Part shown: positions 1-10,724 of the stretch, in pieces
Position numbering within the stretch: the first letter of the stretch is position 1
Layout of the letters: each line of letters begins with the position of its first letter
NCBI GenBank assembly: GCA_027013295.1
Contig: JALUXP010000093.1
Span: 1 to 45,113 of the forward strand
Direction: 5' to 3'
Length of the DNA: 45,113 nt
Source of the DNA: Sulfurimonas sp.
GTDB lineage: Bacteria; Campylobacterota; Campylobacteria; Campylobacterales; Sulfurimonadaceae
Translations under genes and position numbers: made by a program
The notes under the pieces: generated by a model
What the model was told of the DNA's origin: nothing
The model's database searches: none
Seen by the model: the letters and a program-made list of their open reading frames with translations, nothing else

Positions 1-1189
1 CAAACTCATCACAGCGAGTAAAAGAAGTAAATTTGCAATAAGAGCAATATTTGCGATCACTCCAGCCATACGGTAATACACCATCATAAAGAGTATAACC
101 AATACAAATCCACCAACAAGAGCGATTAATGATGCTTTTATGGAGTCAGCACCCAAGCTAGGACCTACTGAGCGTTTTTCCATCATATATACAGGTGCAA
201 GAAGTGCCCCTGAACGAAGGGCTATGGCTAAGTCTTTTGCTTCAACTACCGAGTAGTTTCCAGATATCTGTCCACTACCACCACCAATACGCTCATTGAT
301 ATTTGGAGCAGAATAGACCTTGCCATCTAAAACAATAGCGAGTCTTTTACCCACATTTCTACCAGTAAAATCACCAAATATCTCTGCACCCTCTGCATTG
401 AGTTTAAAGTTTATTTGAGGACGATTATTTTGATCAAAACCAACATACGCATCCGTCAGCATAGCACCATCTAAAACAGGGATCTCTTTAATAAGATATT
501 TCCTCTGTGGATTCGTTGCATCTTCAAGTATAACATCGCCTAAAGCTGCCGCTTCGCTTTCACTCATCACACTGACACGAGCCGCTCTCTCTTCATCTAC
601 AGCCATCATCTCAAGTTTTGCCGCACGAGAGATAAGTTCTCTTGCGCGTTGTTCTTCTTCTTGAGTTTTGATACCCGCTAACTGAACGAGAATCTTATCT
701 TTACCTTGTTTAGCAACAACAGGCTCAGTTAAACCAAACTGGTCAAGTCTATTTCGTATAGTCTCTATAGCTTGGTTGATAGCTTCTTTTTTTGTTTTTT
801 CAATCTCTTTTGGAGTAAGTGCTAACGAAAAAGATTCCCCTTTAACTACAAGTTTCAAACCTTCGAGTTTTCCAAGGTACTCTTTCACTTGTTTTACATC
901 ATCAGAATCAAGCACTTCAAAAGAGATACCCTCTGCATTAAAACTTAATGCATCAATTAAAATATCATGTTTATTTGTAAAATACTTAATGCTTGCAGCT
1001 ATAGACTTGATGCGAGATACTGTAGCTTCCTCAGTTTTAACACCAAGGAGCATATGAAGACCACCTTGCAAATCTAAACCTAAAGTAACTTTTTTTCCAT
1101 CTTGAGTATTTAGAAGTGATGGTATAGAAAAAAATATCCCAAAGACAATAGCTATTGCAAATATTACAATACGATAATTAAGCTTCATC
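1..1189 (-). CDS. secD: Protein translocase subunit SecD (3' part missing, runs off window start)
   Basis: Own reverse-strand translation from ATG at 1189: MKLNYRIVIFAIAIVFGIFFSIPSLLNTQDGKKVTLGLDLQGGLHMLLGV...; DLQGG motif, and IRNRLDQFGLTEPVVAKQGKDKILVQLAG is typical SecD. Adjacent to yajC. Absent from the ORF track because the stop is outside the window. Confidence 0.95.
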
Positions 1190-1444
1190 CTCATACTTTC
1201 TAGCGATAGCATCTTTAACGATTTTTACAATTGTATCATCGTTTACTTTTACGCTTAAAAAACTTTCTTCGACTTTATGAACAACGACAACAAAACCACC
1301 TGTAGTAACAAGTTTATCTCCCTTTTTGAGAGCCTCTATCATCACTTTTTTCTTTTTTGCCTCTTTTTGTTGCGGGCTAATAATCACAAAATACATAATT
1401 GCTATTAAAAATATAAACGGCAACAATTGACTAATAATCTCCAT
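1178..1444 (-). CDS. yajC: Preprotein translocase subunit YajC
   Basis: ORF 1178..1531; likely start at internal Met 1444 (MEIISQLLPFIFLIAIMYFVIISPQQKEAKKKK...LKKGDKLVTTGGF). Overlaps the secD start. Confidence 0.93.
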   Translation of the reverse strand: MEIISQLLPFIFLIAIMYFVIISPQQKEAKKKKVMIEALKKGDKLVTTGGFVVVVHKVEESFLSVKVNDDTIVKIVKDAIARKYEDEA

Positions 1445-1587
1445 TATATGCTTCCTTAAAATAAAATTGAGTGGATTATACAGAAATATTTCTAATATTA
1501 CGATAAAAGTATCTTTTAAGTAGTTATTCACAAGAGATTTGCTATTGTGTTAGACTTTAAATCAAAAAACAACAGGTAGGCTATAGT

Positions 1588-4188
1588 TTGAAAACAATCA
1601 ATCATCTTTTTTCTTCTAAAAATCAATTTGAAACTTTCCTAGTACAACAAAAATTTGATCTGGTGAAAGAGTGTTTTATTCAAGTATTTATTGGTCACAA
1701 CGACCAACAAAAACTACGCAATACACTGAGCATTATCTCTGAAGTTTTACCAAACGCTTCTATTATCGCTACCTCTACTGCTGGAGAGATTATTGATGGT
1801 GGTATGACAGAAAATACTATTGTAGTTTCCATCACTACATTTGAAGCCACCAAAGTCAAACTCAAACTCATCGAAGGTGACTCTGAAGAGGCTATGGCTA
1901 AAGAGATACTCTCTAGCATGGTTACATCAAAAACAAAACTCATTTTAATGTTCAACAATGTTTATGCAAATGATGCAGAGATTCTCATAGAGAGTCTTCA
2001 AGAGGAGCTTCTTAACATCAAAATCGCTGGTGGAAATGCTGGGGACAATGGAGAATTTTCCTTCTCATCTGTAGTTGGCATCAACAAAGAGGTCTCCACA
2101 ACAGCAGTTGCCGTCGCTACATTTGACTCTGATCTCTTGCAAGTGCACAACGAATACCTGTTCAACTGGGATACAATCGGTGAGGCAATGACTATTACTC
2201 GTGCTGATAAAAATATTGTTTACGAGATCAATCATCAAAAGGTCGTTGATATTTATAGAAAATTTTTAGGGGATGAAGTTGTTGAGAACCTACCTCTCTC
2301 TGGAGTAGAGTTTCCATTGATTTTCAATAAAGACAATATCGACATCGCCCGTGCACCAGTTGCTCTAGGTGAAGATGGCTCCCTTGTAATGGCAGGGCAT
2401 ATAGAAGAGGGAACTACTGTAAGATTTGGATTTGGTGATCTTTCTAAAAATGATGCCTGTACCATAAACAAGGTAGCATCGTTTGCCAAAAACCCTATAG
2501 AGAGTATCTTTATTTATTCTTGTTCAGCAAGAAAATATTTTTTACAAGACCATCTAAACAATGAGTTTGAGATGCTCCAGCAGATAGCACCAACTGCTGG
2601 TTTCATAACATATGGAGAGTTTTTTAAAAAGAACAGATGCAACAAACTCCTCAATGTATCTTCAACTTTCATAGGTCTTAGTGAAACAAGCAAACATAAT
2701 CATAAAGTAGAACTTAAACGAAAAGTTACATCACCTGCGACAAAAACACTCAATGCTCTTACACATCTCATCAAAGTAACCTCAAAAAATCTAGACCAAC
2801 AAAACAACCGCCTCCAGCAGTTTAAACATCTCATTAAAGAGTCCACACTCTATTCAAGTACAGATCTCAAAGGTACAATCACTAATGTCAATAAACAATT
2901 TGAAGAGCTATCTGGCTACACAAGAGATGAACTCATCGGCAAAAATCACAATATAGTGCGGCATGAGGATATGCCAGCTCAAGTATATAAAGAGATGTGG
3001 CAAACAATTCAAGATAAAAAAAGTTGGCAAGGCATCATAAAAAATAAAAGTAAAAATGGCAAAGCCTACTATGTGCGTTCCAATATTTACCCTATACTTG
3101 ATGCAGATTCCAACATTGTAGAGTATCTTTCTATTCGTGATGACATCACTAAAGAGATACAAAAGCAAGAGCAACTTGAGGGTTCTTTATATACCTTAAA
3201 AGAGAAAACTAAGGAAAAAGAGTATCTTCTTAGCCAATATGAAAAGATTATCAATCTAAGTAGTGCCTTTTTTCGTATGGATTCTGAGTATAAAATACTC
3301 TATGTTAACGATGTCTTTTGTGACATCTATTACTGTAGTAACAAAAAAATGCAAGAAAAAAAACTCTCTGAGATCTTAGACTCAGATTTTTTTACAACAC
3401 ACTTCCAATCTATTAACGATGAGATGAAATCTAATGGCACATGGCATGGGGTAGTCCCTTTTAAACGCGAAGATGGCTCCATCATCCACATGAGCACCTC
3501 AGCCAATACCATCTATGACAAAAACAATAAACTGATAGAAATTATGGTAGTCCTTCATGATATTACAGACCTTATCACTGCACAAAAAGAGATAGAAGAC
3601 ACACAAAAAGATGTTGTTTTTACTATGGGTTCCATAGGGGAAACGAGAAGCAAAGAGACAGGTAACCATGTAAAACGAGTAGCCGAATACTCTTACATCC
3701 TTGCACTTGCTTATGGACTCAGCGAAGAAGATGCTCAACTGCTTAAAATGGCAAGTCCAATGCATGACATAGGGAAGGTTGGCATCCCTGATGCTATTTT
3801 AAATAAGCCAGGCAAGCTCACAGATGATGAATGGAAAATCATGAAAACACATGCAGCACTTGGGTATCAGATGCTCAAAAATTCTAAAAGAGAGATTCTC
3901 CAAGCTGCTGCAATAGTCTCTCATACCCATCATGAACAATGGGATGGAAATGGTTACCCAAAAAAGCTCAAAGGGGAAGGTATCCATATCTATGGACGGA
4001 TTACCGCGATTGCCGATGTTTTTGATGCACTAGGAAGTGATAGATGTTACAAAAAAGCTTGGGAGGATGAAAAGATATTTGAACTTCTTAAAGATGGCTC
4101 TGGTAAACATTTTGACCCAAAACTCGTTGAGATCTTTTTTAAGCATTTAGATAGTTTTTTAGAAATTCGATCAAAATTCATAGATTAG
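1588..4188 (+). CDS. FIST sensor - PAS - PAS - HD-GYP domain protein (putative c-di-GMP phosphodiesterase)
   Basis: N-terminal FIST-like region (STAGEIIDGGM, FIYSCSARKYFL, GFITYGEFF); Aer-type PAS (GYTRDELIGKNHNIVRHEDMPAQVYKEMWQTI); second PAS; HD-GYP signatures ETRSKETGNHVKRVAEYS, HDIGKVGIPDAILNKPGKLT, HHEQWDGNGYP. Starts with TTG. Confidence 0.88.
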   Translation: MKTINHLFSSKNQFETFLVQQKFDLVKECFIQVFIGHNDQQKLRNTLSIISEVLPNASIIATSTAGEIIDGGMTENTIVVSITTFEATKVKLKLIEGDSEEAMAKEILSSMVTSKTKLILMFNNVYANDAEILIESLQEELLNIKIAGGNAGDNGEFSFSSVVGINKEVSTTAVAVATFDSDLLQVHNEYLFNWDTIGEAMTITRADKNIVYEINHQKVVDIYRKFLGDEVVENLPLSGVEFPLIFNKDNIDIARAPVALGEDGSLVMAGHIEEGTTVRFGFGDLSKNDACTINKVASFAKNPIESIFIYSCSARKYFLQDHLNNEFEMLQQIAPTAGFITYGEFFKKNRCNKLLNVSSTFIGLSETSKHNHKVELKRKVTSPATKTLNALTHLIKVTSKNLDQQNNRLQQFKHLIKESTLYSSTDLKGTITNVNKQFEELSGYTRDELIGKNHNIVRHEDMPAQVYKEMWQTIQDKKSWQGIIKNKSKNGKAYYVRSNIYPILDADSNIVEYLSIRDDITKEIQKQEQLEGSLYTLKEKTKEKEYLLSQYEKIINLSSAFFRMDSEYKILYVNDVFCDIYYCSNKKMQEKKLSEILDSDFFTTHFQSINDEMKSNGTWHGVVPFKREDGSIIHMSTSANTIYDKNNKLIEIMVVLHDITDLITAQKEIEDTQKDVVFTMGSIGETRSKETGNHVKRVAEYSYILALAYGLSEEDAQLLKMASPMHDIGKVGIPDAILNKPGKLTDDEWKIMKTHAALGYQMLKNSKREILQAAAIVSHTHHEQWDGNGYPKKLKGEGIHIYGRITAIADVFDALGSDRCYKKAWEDEKIFELLKDGSGKHFDPKLVEIFFKHLDSFLEIRSKFID

Positions 4189-4192
4189 TCCT

Positions 4193-5431
4193 ATGTCTGT
4201 AAGTAACATATTGCAAAATAAGCAACTTCGTAGAGATATAGTTTATGGACTCACTACTGCCCTTTTGTTTAGTGCTTTCATCTATTTTGAGCATTATTTA
4301 ACAACCATAAAATTACTCAATACTTTTTTTGCTCTTCTTGCAATAGGTGGTTTTTTATATATCCCAAAGCGTGCTGTTTTAGTAGCAGGTTTTTTTATTG
4401 GTCTCTTTTGGTTTTACTGGGTAGGCTATAGTTTTGAGTACAATGGTGTTGGCTTCATGGCACCTATCATCACCTTTTTATTCTGCATCATATGTATGCT
4501 GTTTTTTGGGATACTCGCACTTACAAACAAAGTCTATCTCCGTGCACTCTTACTCTTTGCTTTGAGCTATGTTGCACCCTTTGATTGGAACTGGTTGCAG
4601 ATAGAACTTGTATTTATTGAGAGTTATATCGGCATCATGAAATACCAACTTATCATAGTTCTCACTGCCCTCACTTTACCAAAATATATAAACAACAAAT
4701 ACAAATTCACCCCTCTCTTTCTCATCATCTTTGCTTCAAACTTGATGCCCTATGCACAAACAACACAAAAACTCGCCCCTCTTAAGATAAAGCTTGTAGC
4801 TACAGATATAAAACAAGAGCTAAAATGGAAAAGAGAAACATTTAACCCTACAGTAAATATGACATTTGTAGAGATAAAAAAAGCAATACAAGACAACTAT
4901 GATGTTATAGTTTTTCCTGAATCTGTTTATCCTATCTTTATGAATAAATATCCTATGCTGCTAGATACACTCAAAAAAGCTTCAAAAAAGATTACTATTG
5001 TGGCAGGTGCTCTTGTTGCAGAGGGCAAGAACCACTACAATGTTACCTATATCTTTAACGATGGAAAATCTCAATTTGCCAAAAAACTTGTACTTGTCCC
5101 ATTTGGAGAGTACATCCCACTTCCAAAATTTGCACAAGAGTTCATAAATAAAACTTTTTTCGGCGGTGCATCTGACTTTAAAACTGCTAGTAAACCAACT
5201 GATTTTATCATAAAAGGGATCAAGTTTCGCAACGCTATCTGCTATGAAGCTACCTGCGATGAGATATATCAGGATGCACCTGATTTTGTCATAGCATCTA
5301 GTAATAATGCTTGGTTCACTCCATCAATAGAACCAACACTGCAGAATCTTTTAATGCGTTACTATGCACGCAAATACGGTGTGAGCATCTATCATAGTGC
5401 AAATTATAGGGGCACTGGAATCGTCCAGTAA
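4193..5431 (+). CDS. lnt: Apolipoprotein N-acyltransferase
   Basis: N-terminal TM helices, then a nitrilase-type domain: VFPESVYP, LVPFGEYIPLP, ICYEATCDEIYQ, SNNAWF. Short form (412 aa). Confidence 0.9.
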   Translation: MSVSNILQNKQLRRDIVYGLTTALLFSAFIYFEHYLTTIKLLNTFFALLAIGGFLYIPKRAVLVAGFFIGLFWFYWVGYSFEYNGVGFMAPIITFLFCIICMLFFGILALTNKVYLRALLLFALSYVAPFDWNWLQIELVFIESYIGIMKYQLIIVLTALTLPKYINNKYKFTPLFLIIFASNLMPYAQTTQKLAPLKIKLVATDIKQELKWKRETFNPTVNMTFVEIKKAIQDNYDVIVFPESVYPIFMNKYPMLLDTLKKASKKITIVAGALVAEGKNHYNVTYIFNDGKSQFAKKLVLVPFGEYIPLPKFAQEFINKTFFGGASDFKTASKPTDFIIKGIKFRNAICYEATCDEIYQDAPDFVIASSNNAWFTPSIEPTLQNLLMRYYARKYGVSIYHSANYRGTGIVQ

Positions 5432-5444
5432 CTCCTGTGCTTAT

Positions 5445-7502
5445 TTAAGTTTTATATGAACTCAATAAGTTGTTAAGCTCTACAGTCATTGAAGAGAGAT
5501 GATTGGATGCTGATGCTATCTCTTCAACGCTCTTAACATTTGATACTGAGAGTTCGTTTACCACTGCAACCTTATCTATCATTGATTGAATCTCTTCACC
5601 ATTTTTGATGTAGCCCACAACCATCTCATCCACTTTAATCACGGCTGTATTCATAATATCTACACTAGTAGTAATCGCTTCTTGTGCACTCACTGCATCT
5701 GTAGAGAGTTTTTCTATGGCTGTAGCATTAATAGCGATAGCCTCACTCGCCTCAGCGATGGCATGTACTATAACACTGATGGTTGCATTGATCTCGGTTA
5801 AGGATTTTTGTGTACGCTCTGCAAGCTTTCTTACCTCATCCGCAACTACAGCAAAACCTCTACCGTGTTCACCAGCACGAGCCGCTTCGATGGCTGCGTT
5901 GAGTGCAAGAAGATTTGTCTGTTCAGCGATATCTGAGATCACTTCAAGAACAACTTTTACCTCTTGTGCATCTGTACTTAAACTTTGAAGTTTATCGGCA
6001 AGTTCTGTTTCTGCTTCACTTCTTGTAATAATCTCACCCGATAAACTTACAATGATCTTATTTGTCTCTAAGAGTGTTGACTCAACAGAGTCTATCTCAT
6101 CTTTTGTCTCTTTCGCCCCAACTATAGAATCTTTTAAAACCACTTGAAGACCTTGCCCTTGTGCACTTACTTCACCTACAATACTTGATTCTTCTTCTGC
6201 CTTTCGCCCAATCTCTACAGAGGTAGAAGCAAGTTTTTCTGCAACAGTAGCATTCTCATGACTTGTTCTTTTTGCATGGACAATAGTGTCTTGCACCTTC
6301 TTGATAAAATCATTGATAGATCCACTTACAGAAGCTATCTCATTTTTTCCAACTATTTGAAGTCTTTGTGTTAAGTCTCCCTCTCCATGTGCCAAATCCT
6401 CAGCCCTATCTTCTAACTCTTTAAGTGGTTTAACCATGGCAAGATTCAGTAAAAATGATGATATAACCAAAGCAAATATAAATATTATCATTGCAGATAT
6501 AATCATCGTCTTTCTAAAATCATTAGGAGCTTTCATCACTTCATCTTCACCTATCTCACTTATCAATGCCCAAGTAATATCATCTGCAACTTTAACAGGT
6601 CTATAAGCAGATATCACAGGTCTATGTGCATAGTTCATAGTGAGTTCAATACCTGTTTTTCCTAAAAGGGCTTCCCTGCTCGCTTGTGTATCAACAGAGC
6701 CTTTAGAGGGATTGCCAAAAGATGCCTTCAAAGAGTGTTCCTTTGGGTCAAGAAAACTATCACTTCTCATCAGCTTGTCTTTTCCTACAAGATAATCTTC
6801 TTGGGATACACTATAACCCTTTCTAAATGTCATAATTTTATCAATAGCTTTATTGGATATTTGAAAAACAACAACACCTTTTAAAAAGCCTCCCATCATA
6901 ACAGGTGCACCTAAAAACATTGTAGGTTTGCCCCCGTTTGCTGCATAGGGTTCCATATCAACAAATACAGGTCGCTTCAACTTTCTCACTTTTTGCCATG
7001 TTTTTGCTAGAACAGAATCTTTTAATTTTCCAGAACTCAAGTTAGTACCAAAATCAGATTTTTTTGCTTGAGAGTACATCACATGACCATGTTGTGGACA
7101 AATCACATATATATCATCATAACCATACTCTTTAGCATAAAACTGGAAAAAACCATCATATTTATCATAGACATCATCCACATCCATCTCATCAACAGGA
7201 TATGGTTCTGTAGGCGAAACTTCTAGTTCTCTATGTAGAGATATAAGTTCTGCCAATATCTTGGACACATTGGCATTAACAGACAAAACATTAATATCGC
7301 CAATGCGTTCTTTAAAAAAAGTCTCAATCTGATTTGTCTTAATCTCTCTTGCAGATATCAACGAGTCGTAACTTTTTTTTAGAAGAACCTCTTTGCTTTG
7401 CTTGGAGACAATGACTGTCATTGCTACTGCCATAAAGACCATAGAAGCTATCAGCAAACCTATTGTTTTAGCTTTTAATGAAATATCAAATATTTTATTC
7501 AT
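5445..7502 (-). CDS. Methyl-accepting chemotaxis protein with Cache-type sensor domain and HAMP
   Basis: Two TM segments flanking an extracytoplasmic domain; HAMP-like region ([26 protein letters not shown]); conserved MCP hairpin [50 protein letters not shown]. Confidence 0.95.
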   Translation of the reverse strand: MNKIFDISLKAKTIGLLIASMVFMAVAMTVIVSKQSKEVLLKKSYDSLISAREIKTNQIETFFKERIGDINVLSVNANVSKILAELISLHRELEVSPTEPYPVDEMDVDDVYDKYDGFFQFYAKEYGYDDIYVICPQHGHVMYSQAKKSDFGTNLSSGKLKDSVLAKTWQKVRKLKRPVFVDMEPYAANGGKPTMFLGAPVMMGGFLKGVVVFQISNKAIDKIMTFRKGYSVSQEDYLVGKDKLMRSDSFLDPKEHSLKASFGNPSKGSVDTQASREALLGKTGIELTMNYAHRPVISAYRPVKVADDITWALISEIGEDEVMKAPNDFRKTMIISAMIIFIFALVISSFLLNLAMVKPLKELEDRAEDLAHGEGDLTQRLQIVGKNEIASVSGSINDFIKKVQDTIVHAKRTSHENATVAEKLASTSVEIGRKAEEESSIVGEVSAQGQGLQVVLKDSIVGAKETKDEIDSVESTLLETNKIIVSLSGEIITRSEAETELADKLQSLSTDAQEVKVVLEVISDIAEQTNLLALNAAIEAARAGEHGRGFAVVADEVRKLAERTQKSLTEINATISVIVHAIAEASEAIAINATAIEKLSTDAVSAQEAITTSVDIMNTAVIKVDEMVVGYIKNGEEIQSMIDKVAVVNELSVSNVKSVEEIASASNHLSSMTVELNNLLSSYKT

Positions 7503-7652
7503 CCACTCTTCTTTATTTTAGATTAATTATTCAAAATAATTATACACCATATAGCTTTACAATTTCTTTACCGCTGATTTATAAATTTTCTCAATAACTT
7601 TAGCCTAAGTATAATTAGATATAATATAAAAAATATCTTTTGGAAATCAGCT

Positions 7653-9749
7653 ATGTTAAATTTTAAAAATCCTCAACTTTATAATAACCGTGAGCTATCT
7701 TGGCTACAATTCAACACGAGAGTCCTTAAGCAGGCACAAGATGAGACTCTTCCACTCCTAGAGAGGTTAAAATTTTTAGCGATTTATGGTACAAATCTTG
7801 ATGAGTTTTATATGATTCGAGTAGCAGGCTTAAAAAAACTTTTTGCTGCAGGTATTATAGTATCTGGTGCAGATAAACTAACCCCACTGCAACAACTCAA
7901 AGAGATAAGAAAATACTTACATCAAGAGCAACAAGTCCTAGAACACTGCATGAGGGGCATCTTATCTTCACTTGAAGAAGAAGGTATCTCCATAAAATCT
8001 TATGCAGAGGTCAACCAACATCAAAAAAATGCTCTCAGAAGATTTTTCAATGAACAAATATACCCTGTAATTATCCCGATTGCAGTAGATGCAACGCATC
8101 CTTTTCCACATCTTAACAACCTTAGTTTTGGAATCATTGTAAAACTTAACGATACGGATGATGAGTCTATTGAACGCTTTGGAATAGTGCGTGTACCTCG
8201 TGTCATCGATAGGTTTGTTGAGATTGAAAAAGGTCTTTTTATCCTTGTAGAAAGTGTAGTCGCTGAACATATAAAAGACCTTTTTCCTGGATATACTCTT
8301 AACAAATATGCAGCCTTTCGAGTGACAAGAAACGCTGATATGGAGATAGAAGAGGAGGAAGCTGATGACTTTATGGAGATCCTAGAAGAAGGTCTAAAAC
8401 TGCGCCGTAAAGGTGCTATGGTAAGACTTGAAGTTGGGATAAATGCTGATGAAGAGATTATCAACTTTTTCAATCGCCATACAAATGTTTACAAGGATGA
8501 CATCTACAAGTTTCACACTTTTTTAAATCTTCCATCTTTATGGCAGATTGTTGGAAATAAAGATTTCGCACATCTTTTATCTACACCATTTAAACCAAAA
8601 TCACTCCCGCCATTCCACAATAATGAAGATATATTTTGTGTCTTAGAAAAACAAGATGTCCTCATGTACCACCCTTATGAAAGTTTTGAACCCGTTGTCA
8701 AACTTATCCAAGATGCTTCCAAAGATAAAGATGTAGTCTCTATCAAGATGACACTCTATCGCTCAGGGACAAATTCACCCATAGTTCAAGCACTCATGAA
8801 TGCTTCTGAAAGTGGGAAACAAGTTACTGTTATGGTTGAACTTAAAGCAAGATTTGATGAGGAAAACAACCTTATCTGGGCAAAAGCACTCGAAAAAGCA
8901 GGAGCTCATGTTATCTACGGTATCAAAGGTTTTAAAGTTCACGCTAAAGCAGCCCTTGTTACAAGGCGTACAAATGGTCGATTAAAACAGTACGCACATC
9001 TAGGCACTGGTAACTACAACCCAGTAACAGCAAAGATATATACCGATTTTTCTTATCTGACTTCCAAAGATGAAATAACCAATGACCTCACAAGATTTTT
9101 TCACTTTTTAACTGGTTTTAGTAAAAAAGGAAAACTCAACGAACTCTATATGTCACCATCACAGATCAAGCCAAAGGTTTTATCACTCATCCAAAATGAG
9201 ATGCGAAAAGGCACAGATGGACAAATAATAGCCAAAGTAAATTCACTTGTTGATGAAGATGTTATCCGTGCACTCTACAAAGCAAGCCAAGCTGGAGTTA
9301 AAATCGACCTTATAGTACGCGGAATATGTTGCTTAAAACCTAGTATTGAAGGTGTGAGTGAAAATATCCGTGTTATCTCCATTCTTGGCAAATACCTAGA
9401 GCATCCAAGAGTTTTTTACTTTAAAAATGATGCAGTTGGTGTTTACATCTCCTCGGCAGACTGGATGCCGAGAAACTTAGTGCGTAGGATAGAGCTACTC
9501 ACAGGGATAAAAGATGAACTCTCCAGAGATAAAATCATACAGATACTTAAACTACAACTTGCAGATAATACCCTAGCTCATGAGCTACAAAGTGATGGCT
9601 CATACATCAAGATTAAAAAAGAGAACAGCAAATGGATAAACTCGCATAAACTCATAGAGGATTATGTTAACCGTATCGTTAAAGCAACAAAAAAAGAGTC
9701 TTCTAGCTCTATTGAACAACTTGCTTCTAGATTATTTTTGGAGTCCTAA
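7653..9749 (+). CDS. ppk1: Polyphosphate kinase 1
   Basis: YNNRELSWLQFNTRVLKQAQDETLPLLERLKFLAIYGTNLDEFYMIRVAG; ALEKAGAHVIYGIKGFKVHAKAALVTRR; AHLGTGNYNPVTAKIYTDFSYLT; 698 aa. Confidence 0.97.
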   Translation: MLNFKNPQLYNNRELSWLQFNTRVLKQAQDETLPLLERLKFLAIYGTNLDEFYMIRVAGLKKLFAAGIIVSGADKLTPLQQLKEIRKYLHQEQQVLEHCMRGILSSLEEEGISIKSYAEVNQHQKNALRRFFNEQIYPVIIPIAVDATHPFPHLNNLSFGIIVKLNDTDDESIERFGIVRVPRVIDRFVEIEKGLFILVESVVAEHIKDLFPGYTLNKYAAFRVTRNADMEIEEEEADDFMEILEEGLKLRRKGAMVRLEVGINADEEIINFFNRHTNVYKDDIYKFHTFLNLPSLWQIVGNKDFAHLLSTPFKPKSLPPFHNNEDIFCVLEKQDVLMYHPYESFEPVVKLIQDASKDKDVVSIKMTLYRSGTNSPIVQALMNASESGKQVTVMVELKARFDEENNLIWAKALEKAGAHVIYGIKGFKVHAKAALVTRRTNGRLKQYAHLGTGNYNPVTAKIYTDFSYLTSKDEITNDLTRFFHFLTGFSKKGKLNELYMSPSQIKPKVLSLIQNEMRKGTDGQIIAKVNSLVDEDVIRALYKASQAGVKIDLIVRGICCLKPSIEGVSENIRVISILGKYLEHPRVFYFKNDAVGVYISSADWMPRNLVRRIELLTGIKDELSRDKIIQILKLQLADNTLAHELQSDGSYIKIKKENSKWINSHKLIEDYVNRIVKATKKESSSSIEQLASRLFLES

Positions 9750-9750
9750 A

Positions 9751-10284
9751 ATGATTATTAATTTTAAAAACTATACACCTAAACTAGGAAAAAACACTTG
9801 GGTAGCTCCCTCAGCCGACATCATTGGAGATGTAGAGTGTGGGGAAGAGTGTTCCTTTTGGTTTGGAACTGTCACACGAGGCGATGTTCACTACATCAAG
9901 ATTGGAGATAGAGTGAGCATACAAGATTTGAGTATGATTCATGTCACTCATCACAAAGGCAAAGAGCGTGCTAACAATGGCGATGGAAACCCTACTATAA
10001 TTGGTGATGATGTCACTATTGGTCATAGAGTGATGCTTCATGGTTGTACGGTAGAAAACGCTTGTCTTATAGGGATGAGTGCTACCATACTTGATGGTGC
10101 TGTCATAGGCAAAGAAAGCATTGTGGGTGCAAACTCCCTCGTAACGAAAAATAAAATATTCCCACCAAGAAGTCTCATCATGGGAGCTCCTGCAAAAGTG
10201 ATCAGAGAACTTACAGAGGCAGAAGTAAAAGAACTCTATGCATCTGCTTCAAGATATGTAGAATTTAAAAATGAGTATCAGTAA
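9751..10284 (+). CDS. Gamma-carbonic anhydrase family protein (left-handed beta-helix)
   Basis: From Met 9751: MIINFKNYTPKLGKNTWVAPSADIIGDVECGEECSFWFGTVTRGDVHYIKIGDRVSIQDLSMIHVTHHK...GHRVMLHGCTVENACLIGMSATILDGAVIG. The ORF-track start at 9664 overlaps ppk1 and is unlikely. Confidence 0.93.
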   Translation: MIINFKNYTPKLGKNTWVAPSADIIGDVECGEECSFWFGTVTRGDVHYIKIGDRVSIQDLSMIHVTHHKGKERANNGDGNPTIIGDDVTIGHRVMLHGCTVENACLIGMSATILDGAVIGKESIVGANSLVTKNKIFPPRSLIMGAPAKVIRELTEAEVKELYASASRYVEFKNEYQ

Positions 10285-10448
10285 TCATGTTATAGCATGT
10301 AAACCAAGAGTTTTTACAGCCCTTGTCTTTATCTCTTCCTTGCTTTTTTTAAGCTCTACTTATAAAAGGTGTTTTTAATCAAGAAAGAGCGATAATAGCT
10401 GTAGGTATTAAAGTCTAATACACTATTTTAAAGACAAAAAGGTTATTT

Positions 10449-10706
10449 ATGAGTAAACATAAAGCAAAAATAGAAAAGTTATATGAGCACCCTCTCTCAG
10501 GCAATATTGACACAACAAAATTGATACATGCACTTGAGCATTATGGAGCAGAGGTAGATATAAACAAACAACATCGCGCACTTGTGCATCTTAATGGTAA
10601 GGAGCATTCTATAACTCTCTCACATAGAAATGAACTCTCTAAAGATGCGGTAGTGAAACTTCGTCATTTTCTTGAAGAAGTTGGGTTAACACAAGATAAA
10701 CTTTAA
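10449..10706 (+). CDS. Small protein, possibly HicA-like fold (function unknown)
   Basis: 85 aa; IDTTKLIHALEHYGAEVDINKQHRALVHLNGKEHSITLSHRNELSKDAVVKLRHFLEEVGL resembles the HicA layout (N-terminal helix, basic beta hairpin, C-terminal helix ending near 'GL'). No obvious HicB partner. Confidence 0.6.
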   Translation: MSKHKAKIEKLYEHPLSGNIDTTKLIHALEHYGAEVDINKQHRALVHLNGKEHSITLSHRNELSKDAVVKLRHFLEEVGLTQDKL

Positions 10707-10724
10707 GAGTAAATCTTCGTGTAA

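Noticed and set aside
1573-4436. Near-identical string GGTAGGCTATAGTTT upstream of the FIST gene and inside lnt
   Set aside because: About 15 nt match; roughly one such match is expected by chance in a 45-kb window, and one copy is coding.
4193-5431. Lnt possibly truncated (412 aa versus about 500 in E. coli)
   Set aside because: Catalytic nitrilase-like motifs are present, and as I recall short Lnt forms are normal in Campylobacterota.
8021-8473. 150-aa minus-strand ORF inside ppk1
   Set aside because: Ser-rich antisense shadow of a conserved coding region.
9664-9750. N-terminal extension of the carbonic anhydrase ORF
   Set aside because: Lies out of frame inside ppk1; Met at 9751 gives the conserved N-terminus.
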